DNA of 64,000 nucleotides. Source: Cotesia glomerata. Lineage: Eukaryota > Arthropoda > Insecta > Hymenoptera > Braconidae. Positions within the stretch are counted from its first letter, which is position 1. Each line of letters opens with the position of its first letter. This document shows positions 21,962-33,230 of the stretch, one piece after another. Position numbers and translations under genes: made by a program. The stretch lies in NCBI RefSeq assembly GCF_020080835.1, contig NC_058163.1, forward strand, positions 8,529,318 through 8,593,317. Reading direction: 5' to 3'. The notes beneath the pieces are model-generated. The model made no database searches and was not told the DNA's origin. It saw only the letters and a list, made by a program, of their open reading frames with translations.

Positions 21962-22696
21962 GTATACTGTCTCTGTATCAGACTTTAATCTAGTTGCAAA
22001 ACCCTTAAATAATATTGAATATGTGTTAGGATTACAAAATCTTTGCGGAAGCGGATTCCAATATGAATATCCATACTCGGGATCAATACAATTCCCCTTA
22101 TCTAAATTACATTGGTGTCCCGATGGGAAATAAACCTTATTTTCCGGAACTTTAACTCTAATTGATTGTACTTTAAGCGTGATTCTAGCAGTTCCGATGA
22201 CAAATACATTATCCCATGTGCCGAAGGGATCAGAATACTGCGAATTGGTACAGTCAGCGTTAGAATTAACACTGCCTGCCAAACTGATACTACGTACAGT
22301 GGTGGTATTTATTTCGAGACCATCAATGAATGTGTTTCCTATTCGTAATGTCTTATGGTCATGCGCGACCTGACATAATTCGCGGGAAATCGGGTAGATA
22401 TATTCGTTTATTCCCTGACTTACTATGGAATTATAAGACTGCCATCCACAATGTTGGATGATACGATGAATTTCTATTTTGCATTGTATAGCGTTAGTAT
22501 GTTGGTACTCATTCAATTGTAAGAGTGCAATATCAGGGAGGGACGTTTCTACCCGATTTTCCTCTATATCACATTCATCAATGTCTACCAGCGATAAGGT
22601 AGTCATATTTAAAATCTTACTACCACAATCATACCCAATTATAGCCTCGGAACAGCCCTAATAAATAGCCATGACAATAAGGAGTTGAATATTCAT
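21962..22696 (-). pseudogene. env: E1 Env, N-terminal part
   Basis: Begins at ATG 22696 with a short hydrophobic signal-peptide-like stretch containing an in-frame TAG where E2 has Trp. The mature part starts GYDCGSKILN and has SLVDIDECD, IQHCGWQSYNS, LAGSVNSNADC and GTWDNVFV, with regularly spaced Cys. This pattern recalls glycoproteins of chuvirus-like (Jingchuvirales) negative-strand RNA viruses rather than the class I F-type env of errantiviruses. It stops at the hX insertion. The placement is by appearance and needs a profile search. Confidence 0.65.
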
Positions 22697-22718
22697 ATCT
22701 GAAACATAAATAAATTAA

Positions 22719-25700
22719 TTAAGGTCTAAAGTCGGGATCTGGATCCACGACTTTAGTTCGTTTTCTTTTGGGACTTGAAACTTCAATGGTTGTTTTTTTC
22801 AGACGATTCGGATGTACGACTTTTGTCTTATTCCCGATTTTTATACTTACGTTTCCATTAGGGAAAACCTCCAGAATTTTATATGGCCCATCATAATGAT
22901 CCCCGAACTTATGGGGTTTGGGCCCCTTTAAAAGAAAAACATTTTCTCCCGTTTTGAACGTTACAAGTTTTATGTGTTTATCGTGTATTTCTTTCGATTT
23001 CTCTTTTGCTTTAATCAAATTTTCGCGGGCTAATTCGCGAATATTTATTAATCTACTCACTAATTTGCTGATATAGTCGTTATAGGTTGGTAAACAATTG
23101 AGTTCGTGGAGGGGTTCACTGGTCGGTACACGAGCGACTTTTCCAAAAACAAGTTCATAGGGAGTAAATTTAGTTCCCTCATGAACACAAGTATTATAGG
23201 AAAAGGTCGCTAGCTCAAGCCAGTTATCCCATTCATTGTATCGACTTACAAATTGCTTCAAATATTCTCCCAGAACGTGATGGGAACGTTCCAGAGAACC
23301 ATTTGATTGCGGTCTAAATGCTGTTGTCTGTATCTTTTTAATTTTAAATCTCTTACTAATTCTTTGCATGAAAGAACTTATAAAATTTCGGCCCTGGTCA
23401 GTCAATAAGACTTTCGGGGCCCCGAACGTACAAATGAAGCGCTTGATAAACACGTCAGCGACTGTTGTTGCTAACATATTATTCAATGGTGCTGCTATGC
23501 AAAATTTAGAAAGTTGATCTTGAATGGTTAAAATATACTCAAAACCCTGCTCAGTTACCGGCAATGGACCAACTATGTCCATAGCAATTTTTTCGAAAAC
23601 GGTCCCGGGGGTATCGGTTATCAACATAGGTTGCTTGGTTTTGACGCGAACGAGTTTTTTGAGCTGACATTCTAGACACTTTTGGATGCGTATCTGAATA
23701 TCTTGCCTCAAATTTTCCCAATAGTATTTTGTTTCGATCCGATTATACGTTTTCGAAACCCCTTTGTGCCCCCCAATTGCTGAATTGTGGGCTTCATAAA
23801 ATATTTGATCGCGTTCGTCATATGGAAGATATCGAATCGTTCCAAGACAAATTATTACCTTTATCGGCTCCTTATCATAGATATCATGAATTATTGACAG
23901 CACTTCTTTCCAAGGTATATTTTCAATGAACTCTGAGAACGCTATTGAGAAATTTGTTATTCCTTTGTCCTTTAATATTCCTTTGAGCTTCACTAAACAT
24001 TTGGCGATGTTGCTTCTGACACGAATAATTGATTCTCCGCTGGTTCCGCGAATCACCAATCCAAAATGGTTCGCATTCCCTTTCTTGGTCCAATACACTT
24101 GACCGGTGTCTATGAGTCCAACATTTGGAAGTTTACCGATTGATTTCAACGATCGGGCACCCTCATCGCAAGGTTGTCCGTCTCCATTTAAAAAATATAC
24201 CATATTATCATGTCGATACTGAAATAAATCTTTCGTTACTATAATGTTCGTCGCTTTGTTGCCTTCTTCTCTTTTTAATTCGTTGGTAGTTTCAATCGAA
24301 CTATCCGAGTCACTCGAACTCGATTCGTCATCAGAAGTCGTGTCGGGTTCTTCACTAACATCAAGACCTAATGAAGGCGTTACCTCGCTTGGGTCAATCC
24401 GTTTTTCATCAGGTTTCTCTCGATGTTTGGGCGGCCTTCCCCTCTTTTTGGCTGGAGCGTCCACTGTTCCCTGCAGAGGAGTCTTCGGTGTTCCTACTGC
24501 AGTTTCCTTTTCCTGCAGAGAAGTCTTCGGTGTTTCTACTGCAGTTTCCTTTTCCTGCAGAGAAGTCTTCGGTGTTTCTGCTGCAGTTTCCTTGTAGTGA
24601 TTCTTTAATGGTCGCAATTCTTCTACAAGTTCTTCCCTCGCCTTTTGTGCTCGGGTTGTGACGTTTACCGGTTCCACGGGATTTCTGGACAACGCGTCCG
24701 CATTCAAATTAATCTTGCCGGGTTTGTAGACAATATTATATTCGTATTCAGCTAATTTTAATCTCCATTTCAAAACGCGCGAATTTCCGTCTGTAGCGGT
24801 GCGGAACCAAACTAAAGGCTTGTGGTCCGTTACTATGACAAACGGACGACCATACACGTACGCTCTGAAATTTTTAACCGCTTGAAGCATGGAATACGCC
24901 TTTTTTTCGTAAGTATCGTATCTTAATTCTGCACCTCGCAATACCTTGGCGAAATACGCTATCGGTCGATCCTTACCGATCTCTCCTTGCGATAGTACAG
25001 CCCCAACCGCGAGTCCAGAAGCGTCCGTTGTTATTATAAAGGGTTGTGAAAAGTCTGGATATTGTAATACGGGTGCTGTACAAAGAGCTGATTTTAATTC
25101 CTCAAAAGCCGCTTGAGTTTTATCGTCCTATTCAAATTCCACGTCTTTCTCTAATAACTTTGTCAAGGGTTTCGCTATTCTCGAAAAATTCTTTATAAAT
25201 CGACGATAAAATCCGGTTAACCCTAAAAACTCTCGTATGTTCCGTTGTTTCTTCGGAACAGGAAATTTTTCGACGGTTTCTATTTTCTCGGGATTTGGTC
25301 TTAATCCATCGCGGCTGATTATGTGACCTAAATAGCTCACCTCTGGTCGTAGAAAGTTACATTTTTCAGATTGTAGTTGTAAATTCGCTCGTCGCAATCT
25401 ATCCATCAATTCATCAAATTTCTTTTCATGGTCATCTAAATTTTTGGCAAAAACAATGATATCGTCGAGGTACACAAACATCGAGACTCCATGAAGACCT
25501 GTCAGTACAGTATCCATTAACTTCTGAAAGGTTGCTGGGGCATTTTTTAATCCAAAAGGCATGCGAGTGTATTCCCAATGCCCTTGTGGAGTGGAAAAAG
25601 CTGTCTTATGACTATCTTTAGGATCCATCTCGATCTGGTGATAACCCGACGCCAAATCAAAGACCGAGAAGTATTGTGAGCCGCCAAGTTGATCCAAAAT

Positions 25701-26817
25701 TTCTACTATATTTGGAAGGGGGTACGCGTCAGTAATTGTTTTTTCATTTAGCAAACGAAAATCTATCACGACACGCCATCTCTTATTTCCCTGCGAATCC
25801 GATTTTTTCGGAACGATCCAAATGGGGCTATTATAGGGCGACTCAGAAGGCTTTATAATGCCTGTTTTGAGTCCCTCTTTAACATGAGCTTCGACTTCAG
25901 GTTTCAAATGGTGGGGAATTCGATATTGTTTTGTGGAAATCGGAAAATCACAATTCGTTGGAATTCTATGTTTATATAAGCTACTAGAATTTAATGGTTC
26001 TCCTGGGATATAAAACCGGTCGGCATGTTTTCTTACTAAACATTCAACATGTCTTTTTTCTTCGTTATCTAAATAATCTAAATGCAAAAAGGGTTTAATC
26101 TGTTCAAATCTATTAGTGAATTCAAAATCTTTAACGACTGTAAAAATGTGTTTAGAAATTCCGAGACTTTGATGTATATTTTCTTGAGGGTCATTTGGAT
26201 CAACAGGGGTAGGCTCATATACTTGTTCGACTTCTTGGACCTTTAAAGTAGGGATCCTAATACCGACCTCATTATCGGTTGTGTTATATATTTGCATGTA
26301 TGCCCGTCCTTTCCGAATTTTAACTAAACAATCCCCCGCAAATACGCCCTTACAAATTTTTAACCTAGGAATATAACCCTTTTTTACTTCTGGGTTTTCA
26401 CCCCGTTTTTACCCCGTTTTCAACTCTATTAGATTGCTTGAAGGGATATTTTTCGTGATCCACTTCTAAAACTCGATTTTTGTAGTCTATTTTCGCACCG
26501 TGTTTTGCAAAAAAGTCTGATCCGACCAAACCCGCGTGCGGAATAGTCATGTCGTTTGGAACCACGTGACATACAGCGTCTCTATCAAAAAGTTTAATTG
26601 TCACACTACCTAAAGTAAAAACCGGAACGTTTGATATCCCATGCAATTCTATTATGTTATTTAGATCAATTTTTGTATTATCCGATAAATATTTAGCTTT
26701 AATTAAATTTGGTGACGCACCCGAATCAAGCATCATAATCACGTCACCGGTTTTGGATGATTTACCAACTACAGCGTAGGGTAAATTATCCAAATCTAAA
26801 TTTAATTTCACTTTCAT
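22719..26817 (-). pseudogene. pol: E1 Pol (protease, RT, RNase H, macro-like module, integrase)
   Basis: Starts at ATG 26817, whose A is also the last base of the gag stop (TAATG). Protease: VIMMLDSGASPN. RT: KRWRVVIDFR, SVFDLASGYHQIEM, FVYLDDIIVF. RNase H: RYDTYEKKAYSMLQAV, VIVTDHKPLVW. A linker follows with three ETAVETPKTSLQEK-type repeats and one AT-hook (KKRGRPPK, near 24430). A macro-domain-like module is at about 24235-23830, then integrase with H-H-C-C zinc (GGHKGVSKTYNRI, CLECQLKK), AMDIVGPLP, LTDQGRNF and NGSLERS. Breaks: a frameshift near 26310-26400 after a short duplicated GGGGT-AAAAC tract, and TAG for Trp at 25128-25130. The C-terminus ends VVDPDPDFRP. Confidence 0.88.
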
Positions 26818-28484
26818 TACTCGGAATCGTCTCCGCTCGATGCTCCCGATGTTTTGACAACGTGTATCGGTCGGTTGTTTTTTCCCGCTTCCTTTGGAAA
26901 AGAAATTTGTTGAGCATTCAGTAGTTGTTTCGCAAATTTACATTCCTCCGTATTATGACTCGTCGTTTGATGAATGTTACAAAATTTTCCCGTATTAGTA
27001 TTATTATTATTATTATTCCGCGGGCTTGAGTTTGCATTAGAAGTTATTCTATTAGGATTTTGATCACAATATTTCGCTGTATGCCCCCTGACTCCGCACA
27101 ACTGACACCGCGCACGAGTGTGAAAGTTACTTTGATTATTTTTCCCTGTTAATTGAGGACAATTTTTGGCAGAATGCCCTTTCTCAAAACAAATTTGACA
27201 TTGAAGATCCGGACAATTTCTTTTAATGTGACCCGGCTGATGACAATTATAACAAGTTACAGTACTCGAACTACTATTTTGATTATTATTAAAATTTTGA
27301 CCGTTATTATTTTTGTTCTTATTAGTATTTTGCGATGGGGGGGGGGGGGTTTATTAGACGTATTGGAATTATTTTGGGTTTCTGCTGTAAAGTTAACACT
27401 CTTAGAAGAATTTTTAATTTTTTCATCACTCTTTTTCTTTTCCTCGTTAGTTTTCTTTTCTTTGGGTTCGCGATGCAATTCTTTTCATGCGTTCAGTTTT
27501 CTTTCGATATTTATAGCATTCTGTAACGCTTCTTCAGCATTAGCGCACACAGGCATACGCTGGTCAATCTCATTTTGCAAGTTTTGTGTAAAACATTCTG
27601 AAACGGACGTGTCTGTTCTATTTTTAAAATCGTCTAGTTCCGCTTGTGTTGAATTGGGATTTATCGACGCATGACACTCGACTATTTCGCGGCCCTTTTT
27701 CCGTAGGCGGTTCGCAAAATCTACGACAGATTCGTTGTCTAATTGATAAATCGTACCTAATTCTCCTTGTAATTGGAATAAAGTTTTAGAAGGAATATAT
27801 ATTTTTTTCAAAGCCGTTGTTAAAACCGCGATTGATGCCGGTATTTCGCTATTAAGGGAGGCCCGTACTTTGGAACTGAGTTTACTACCGTATATTAATT
27901 TTGTCAAATTACTCTCCGCAGCATCCGGTAAAACGGACTTTGCGTCTTTACAACAATTTAAGAAGTCTGTTAATTCACTCGGGACTCCATCAAACCGAGG
28001 AACAAAGGTAAGCGCGTCATTTAAAGAAATGTTTTGATTAGCTGATAATGAATGCCATGTTGTTTATATTTCCTAAATCTTCTTGATGAATTTGACTTAC
28101 TACGTTAGGATCGATTTGATTTTGGACCGGCAAATCACCCTCGACGTTATTTTGTTCAATGACCGAATTGTTTTCACTACTATCGTTAAGAGTATTAGCA
28201 CTAAGGTTGACCGAATTAGTCTCACTATTATCGATAAGAGTATTAGCACTAAGGTTATCTAAATCCGAATTATTTGAGTTTTTAACGATTGGTTCTCCCT
28301 CTGAATCTTCGTCCGAAGTAATTTCCGGTTGTAATAAAGATTTTCCGACCCCTGAGTCTACGGTCGCGTCCGCGTCGGGTGGATTTGTAAATTGAAATTT
28401 TTTCCTAGTGGTTGGTGGTAACCCTTCCGAAAAAGGTGCTCGTCCGTGCTTTCTCAAAGAATAAGGTTCGTCGTTATCCGACAT
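26817..28484 (-). pseudogene. gag: E1 Gag (multiple breaks)
   Basis: An acidic, Asn/Ser-rich N-terminus (28484-28038) contains two near-identical LSANTL..NSS blocks. A frameshift near 28035 leads into the capsid-like part: FDGVPSELTDFLNCC, LIYGSKLSSKVRASLN, LFQLQGELGTIY, VVDFANRLRKKGREI. A TGA at 27485 follows ERKLNA, and a further frameshift lies in the C12 run near 27340. The C-terminal part has three CCHC knuckles (CYNCHQPGHIKRNC, CQICFEKGHSAKNC, CQLCGVRGHTAKYC) and a fourth Cys/His cluster, CNIHQTTSHNTEEC. Three knuckles plus a capsid-like core mark it as a zinc-finger Ty3/gypsy Gag, unlike E0. The gag stop overlaps the pol start. Confidence 0.85.
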
Positions 28485-28814
28485 TGATTCATGACGGCAG
28501 TAACGTTTAAATTGTTTTCAATTCAACAACAAAAAAAAATTTTTAAATAAATTTCGAGATCAATTTCTTTTTTAAACTGTGACAATTCGAAATTAATAAA
28601 CAACCAAGTTTCAAATCCCAAATGTTTCAAATAATAAAATACAAAATAAAAATAAAAGAAAATACAACATACAACAAAAAAAAAATTCACTTTTGAAATA
28701 ATACAAATATAATTTGAAAGAAAATATTATTCGCTCTGTATATTCAAAATTTGTTTTAATAACTTCTTTTTAGACTTTTCTTTAATAATCGACCTTCTCA
28801 ATAAAAACTTCGGT
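28485..28814. other. E1 leader
   Basis: AT-rich, no ORF of note. Unlike E2, no small basic ORF is present between the primer site and gag. Confidence 0.6.
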
Positions 28815-28832
28815 GTCCCTGTTCGAGCGCCA
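28815..28832 (-). other. E1 primer binding site (tRNA-Lys type)
   Basis: Minus strand TGGCGCTCGAACAGGGAC, one base different from the lentiviral tRNA-Lys3 site. It is separated from the LTR by 4 nt. Confidence 0.8.
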
Positions 28833-28916
28833 AAAATGTTATGTAAAAATTAATTCAATTTATGAATAATTAATTAATTTAAATTGTTTAATTATTTAGT
28901 ATTTGGTCCTAGCGTG

Positions 28917-30388
28917 TGTCACGAACGGAGTGAGTGATGGGCGCAAGGAATATGAAATATAAATCTCAAATATCCGAACGTTATCACTTTGTCCGTTCGG
29001 GAGCTAAATTAAAAATTGCGTTGGAGTGTGGAGCGGTACACAAGCTCGAACGTTATCTCTAAGTGTTAACTTAGAGAGAGTAAGGATGATGGATCCTGCT
29101 GACTTCGGTCACGAGTAACCTATTCTATTGTTTAGTTGTAACTTTACTTTATAATGGAGATCTTATTTTATTTTAAAAGTAAAAATGAAGGAATCAACTT
29201 GTTTATTTGTTTGAATTTATTGAGAATAACAAGTAAAAGTGTTACAAATTTGGGTTTACAAAAACGGTTAATAAAGATAGAGATAAAAAGAACACAAATG
29301 TTAGAAAAATACTAATGTCTTAAAAGTAGATAATGTTTTGGGCTTACCCTGGAAGTCTGTAGAGAGGCTCAAATTTAATGGGCCCTTTCACCTTCTATGG
29401 GTAGTTTCACTATCGAAATACCGTATCTCGTGTATCACGGAGAAATTAAATATTTACTAATAATGATATTATTTTAATCTTCGCGACTTTACGCGGAAAA
29501 CTTAACACTCAATCGACGCTCAGGTATTTTCGCTACCGAATTACCGGATCTCGTGTATCACGGAGAAATTGAATAATTTCAAATAATGAATTAACCTTCG
29601 CGACTTTAAGGGCAAAAACCTAACACTACTCGACGCTCTTCGGCGGAAAACAATATACTTCGCGATTCTCGCGGAAAAATCAACGCTCAACGGCGGAATA
29701 ATCAACAATCGACGCTCAACGGCGGAAAATAATAAAAATAAAGACAAACGGAATATAATTATGGCATATATCGAATAGCCGATGAATCTACCACGTTAGT
29801 GCTACTAAGTGCAGCCTAACCACGAGCAAGGCACTGTCTCGTGTATCACGGAGTACTTTGTGCTTCCGAAGAATTTGATGCCCGGAGCCGATTGACGCGG
29901 AGCTAACCAGTGGTATCCTGGTCTAAATCGAACTGCCTAAAAATGATTTTCGGGAGATTTATATAAGGTTAGCAACATCGGTGATTGTATGGGGTTCATC
30001 GGGAAATTAAATCAGAAAAATGAAAGGGATCTCAAGGGTATTTTGTCGAAAACAAGCGTCATCGCGTTTCTAGATTTTTCGAAACCCGGTTGAATCTATG
30101 CGTAGTTTGAACTATTGCCTTATAGGTCTTATTTATACGACTTTAAGCGGAAAACGTGATGGTGACTTCACCATATTACAAATTTGAAAGTTAGAAAAAC
30201 AAAGTCGTTAAATTCTGATAGATACAAAGAGATCCGGGTAACTCGTGTGAGCGTCATCAAATCGTGGGAAAGATAGGCCAGATTTCTCTTCTACAGACTT
30301 CAAGGGTATGACAAATTGTATACTAAAAATAAGAAGTTACATATATTTAAAAATAAACAAAAAATTTTGAATTTTAGCAGACGTCACA
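28917..30388 (+). repeat. Solo LTR nested in E1 5' LTR
   Basis: Begins TGTCACGAAC, ends GACGTCACA, and is flanked by CGTG on both sides (28913-28916, 30389-30392), a 4-bp target duplication typical of Ty3/gypsy integration. A second, left-complete copy is at 56675-57945. The middle (29340-29750) is packed with CG-rich mini-hairpins of the kind CGACGCTCAACGGCGG and TCGTGTATCACGGA. No coding frame is credible. Confidence 0.8.
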
Positions 30389-31192
30389 CGTGTTAGGCTA
30401 ATAGACCGGGAACTCCGAGTTTTATATTTATTGAGAATAGGTTTGTTTGAATAAATTGATCACTAGTTAAATTTAATACATATATTGTTTGAAATAAAAG
30501 TTAGTTAAGTTTTACAAAATTCTTACAATTGTTACAATTATTACACAATGGTTGAAATTTAATATTTTCTTTCCTATAACGAGTTTACAAAATTACTAAA
30601 TTCACAAATATTAATAATTAAAAATGTACCTGATAAAATTAATGAATCTTGTTAATTCAAATTGCTGTGGTTGATTTCGCTTCACTACTTATTTTCACTT
30701 TTACAAACTGTTAAATTTTACTGAGACAAAAATTTCGCGTAGTCTATTTGAGACTTACTTAAACTGTGTACGATGTTACCACTAGAAAAGTCAAAGCACG
30801 AAGAGAGCGAACACCCAGCAGTTTTCCGGGTCCGAGATTTTGTGGTCCCTCAGTTGTTAATTGGAGGGAGAACCCAGTGCCCAATTAGCTATCGTTTTCC
30901 GGGGACTCTTACCCTCTCTTCGGATGTTTCGGAAAACTACTATAGTGGCGGTCTACTTTGTATTTTGATGTACAAGTATACTGTACGTTTGTGATAGTGG
31001 ATAGGCGCATCTATACACACACACATATGCACACAAGGATTCTAATGTTAACTTATACTTTACTATACGAAATGTTTAAATATTACTATTTTTTAAATTT
31101 ATATACGTAACTAAATTATTGGAGCGATTAAATTACAATTAATTAGTAATTTTTTATTAGCAATTGAGTTAAAATAGAATGAATAATTAGTC

Positions 31193-31520
31193 GATCGTTG
31201 TTAATAATTAATTTGTAATTTCCTATTTCGAATTATCTATTTATTCTTATATATATTTTAACTAACTTCGGTAAAAGTTTAAAGAGAAAATGTCGTTCAA
31301 GAGTCGATTATTGTTAATAATTAATTTGTAGTTTCCTATTTTGAATTATCTATTTATTCTTATATATATTTTAACTAACTTCGGTTATAGTTTAAAGATA
31401 AAATGTTGTTCAAGAGTCGATTATTGTTAATAATTAATTTGTAGTTTCCTATTTTGAATTATCTATTTATTCTTATATATATTTTAACTAACTTCGGTTA
31501 TAGTTTAAAGATAAAATGTT
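31193..31520. repeat. LTR internal tandem repeat, three units
   Basis: Units of about 108-111 bp starting GTCGATTATTGTTAATAATT and ending TAAAATGTTGTTCAA at about 31193, 31304 and 31412. The 3' LTR has only the first and last of these. Confidence 0.85.
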
Positions 31521-31900
31521 GTTCAAGTTTTATTTTATAGTTTATTTAACTAGCTATTCATTTTGAGTCATTATTTATCTTTTTTACCTTGAATTGTCTA
31601 TTTACTCTTATATGTATTTTAACTAAAATTTTATCTTCGGTTATAGTTTAAAGATAAAATGTTGTTCAAGTTTTATTTTATATTGTAAAATTACTATTTT
31701 TCTAATTTTAAGTTATTATTTTTTTATTATATGTCTAAACAGTAAACCGAAGAATATTTTCCTAAATGAGATTATAATTGCGAAAAATATTTTAAACTGG
31801 GCGTTAGTGTCTCAGTGCATTTAAGGGCGGCTTAAGTGTCGAAGATTTCCAAATAATATCTTCTAGTGTTCCTTTCAATCGGCTACAAGTTATTTACGTA

Positions 31901-32141
31901 CACTGATAAAAAAATTGACTTGACTCAAGAGTCAAACTCTTGAACCAAGAATTCCATTTTGAAGAAAATGATTTTCTTGAGTCAAGAGAATAAATTCTTG
32001 ACTCAAGAAAATTTTCTTAGACCAAGAATAATTTCTTAGCTCAAGAATTTATTCTCTTGACTCAAGAAAATCATTTTCTTCAAAATGGTATTCTTGGTTC
32101 AAGAGTTTGGGTCTTGAGTCAAGTCAATTTTTTTATCAGTG
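31901..32141. mobile_element. Near-perfect palindromic MITE
   Basis: 241 bp that fold almost completely on themselves: CACTGATAAAAAAATTGACT at one end and its complement at the other. Flanked by TA duplications (31899-31900, 32142-32143). The empty site is preserved in the 3' LTR (TTTACGTATAACAAAAC near 15637), so both borders are exact. Confidence 0.95.
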
Positions 32142-32370
32142 TATAACAAAACTCCCATTTACTTGTTTGTTAAGTTTTTAAAATCTTAAATGCATTGAGG
32201 TTCTAAACTAAACACCTAAGTAAGGGACATGGATCCTAAATCCTATTACCTGGCCTACAGACGAACGAAAAATTATGACGGTCTTCAATAAAAAAAATAA
32301 AAAGAAATTGTTACTAAAGAAATTAATATTAGTAAAAATTAATATATAAAAAAAAATGTGTTACATAACA

Positions 32371-32613
32371 CCAGCATATATGCGCATATATATTTTTTCA
32401 GTGTGAGAAGGGTTAGTTGGTGAACTCCTCGTTGTTGAATTTACCGGGTTGAGTTGATTGGTGGATTATGATTGTTTGCCAGCCTCGATACTTGGATTGA
32501 GAATCCCGTTGGTTTGTAGAACGTTGACGATTGCGTTTAATTGACAATTTGAATTTGATGATATAAATCTTGTTCTGAACAATTGAATTATTTTTTCTTG
32601 CGTCTTGCTTGTA
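32371..32613. other. Unassigned flank between E1 and the hAT element
   Basis: Not recognised. Continuous with 52376 onward before the hAT insertion. No gene seen. Confidence 0.5.
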
Positions 32614-33106
32614 TAGGTACTCAGGGTTGCCAGATTGAGGTATTTTCCTCAAATTGGGTGATTTTGAGATGTATCCTGCGCTTCAATTTCTATTGGGCGA
32701 TTTTTCGCAAATTGGGCGATTTCTGTTCCCTATAAGCCGTTCTTATGATTATTTATATGTCTGTATGTCTCCTTCATTTTTTAATTTTGTTGAGACCATA
32801 TTATATATATACTAGGAATTTGAATAGCACGCTACGTGCGCGCCTTAATTTTAACCAATAAGGAATTAGGTCGCATTTTTTAGCGAGTTTCGACTATATT
32901 GAACGTGATGATAGCTATGTTGGTGTAACGTGAGATGATATTTAAGGAATTCAGCTTACCAACCGAAAGTATGTATAAAATCATCTAATAGATAAAATAT
33001 ATAATAATTTTACTCCGTCATCGAACGACTTTCAAATGTTTTAAGTCTTCGATTAAGCGTGCTGCAATGTAAAAATAAAAATAAAAATTATTGTTGATTA
33101 AAGTCA

Positions 33107-33230
33107 ATGGCTACTAACAATTTAAATAATTTAAATAATTCAACTGATCGATACATTGAGCCATTATTAGATCAAGCTGACAAAATTTTGAGGAATAATA
33201 ATAATCAGTGGGTCTTCATTGTGAAACCTG
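33107..33230 (+). CDS. hAT transposase exon 1 (N-terminal)
   Basis: ATG at 33107, Asn-rich start (MATNNLNNLNNSTDRYIEPL), then QWVFIVKP. A GT donor (CCTG/GTTAAT) at 33231 joins in frame to the exon at 48967 (KP-DGIICTIPAGFEDN). E2 has landed in this intron. Read without splicing the frame stops at 33233-33235. Confidence 0.55.

Larger units (their letters stand above)
14518..32370 (-). mobile_element. E1: env-bearing Ty3/gypsy element, nested and degraded
   Basis: Minus-strand order from right to left: 5' LTR 28837-32370, primer site 28815-28832, gag, pol, env, polypurine tract next to 15872, 3' LTR 14518-15872 (truncated). Three later insertions sit in it: hX copy B in env, a solo LTR and a MITE in the 5' LTR. 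The shared parts of the two LTRs differ at only about five or six positions plus one tandem-repeat unit over 1.35 kb, by eye. No target duplication can be shown because the left LTR end is missing. Confidence 0.85.
28837..32370 (-). repeat. E1 5' LTR with two insertions
   Basis: Plus-strand reading starts TGTTATGTAA and ends TTACATAACA, a perfect 10-bp terminal inverted repeat. Total 3534 bp, but after removing a 1472-bp solo LTR (plus its TSD) and a 241-bp MITE (plus TA) the LTR itself is about 1.8 kb. It contains three copies of a roughly 108-bp tandem unit (about 31193-31520), against two in the 3' LTR. Confidence 0.85.

Noticed and set aside
24244..24661. Overlapping plus-strand ORFs with internal repeats
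   Set aside because: Antisense of the E1 Pol linker repeats (ETAVETPKTSLQEK).
27153..27674. 173-codon plus-strand ORF in E1
   Set aside because: Antisense to the gag zinc-knuckle region; no recognisable domain.
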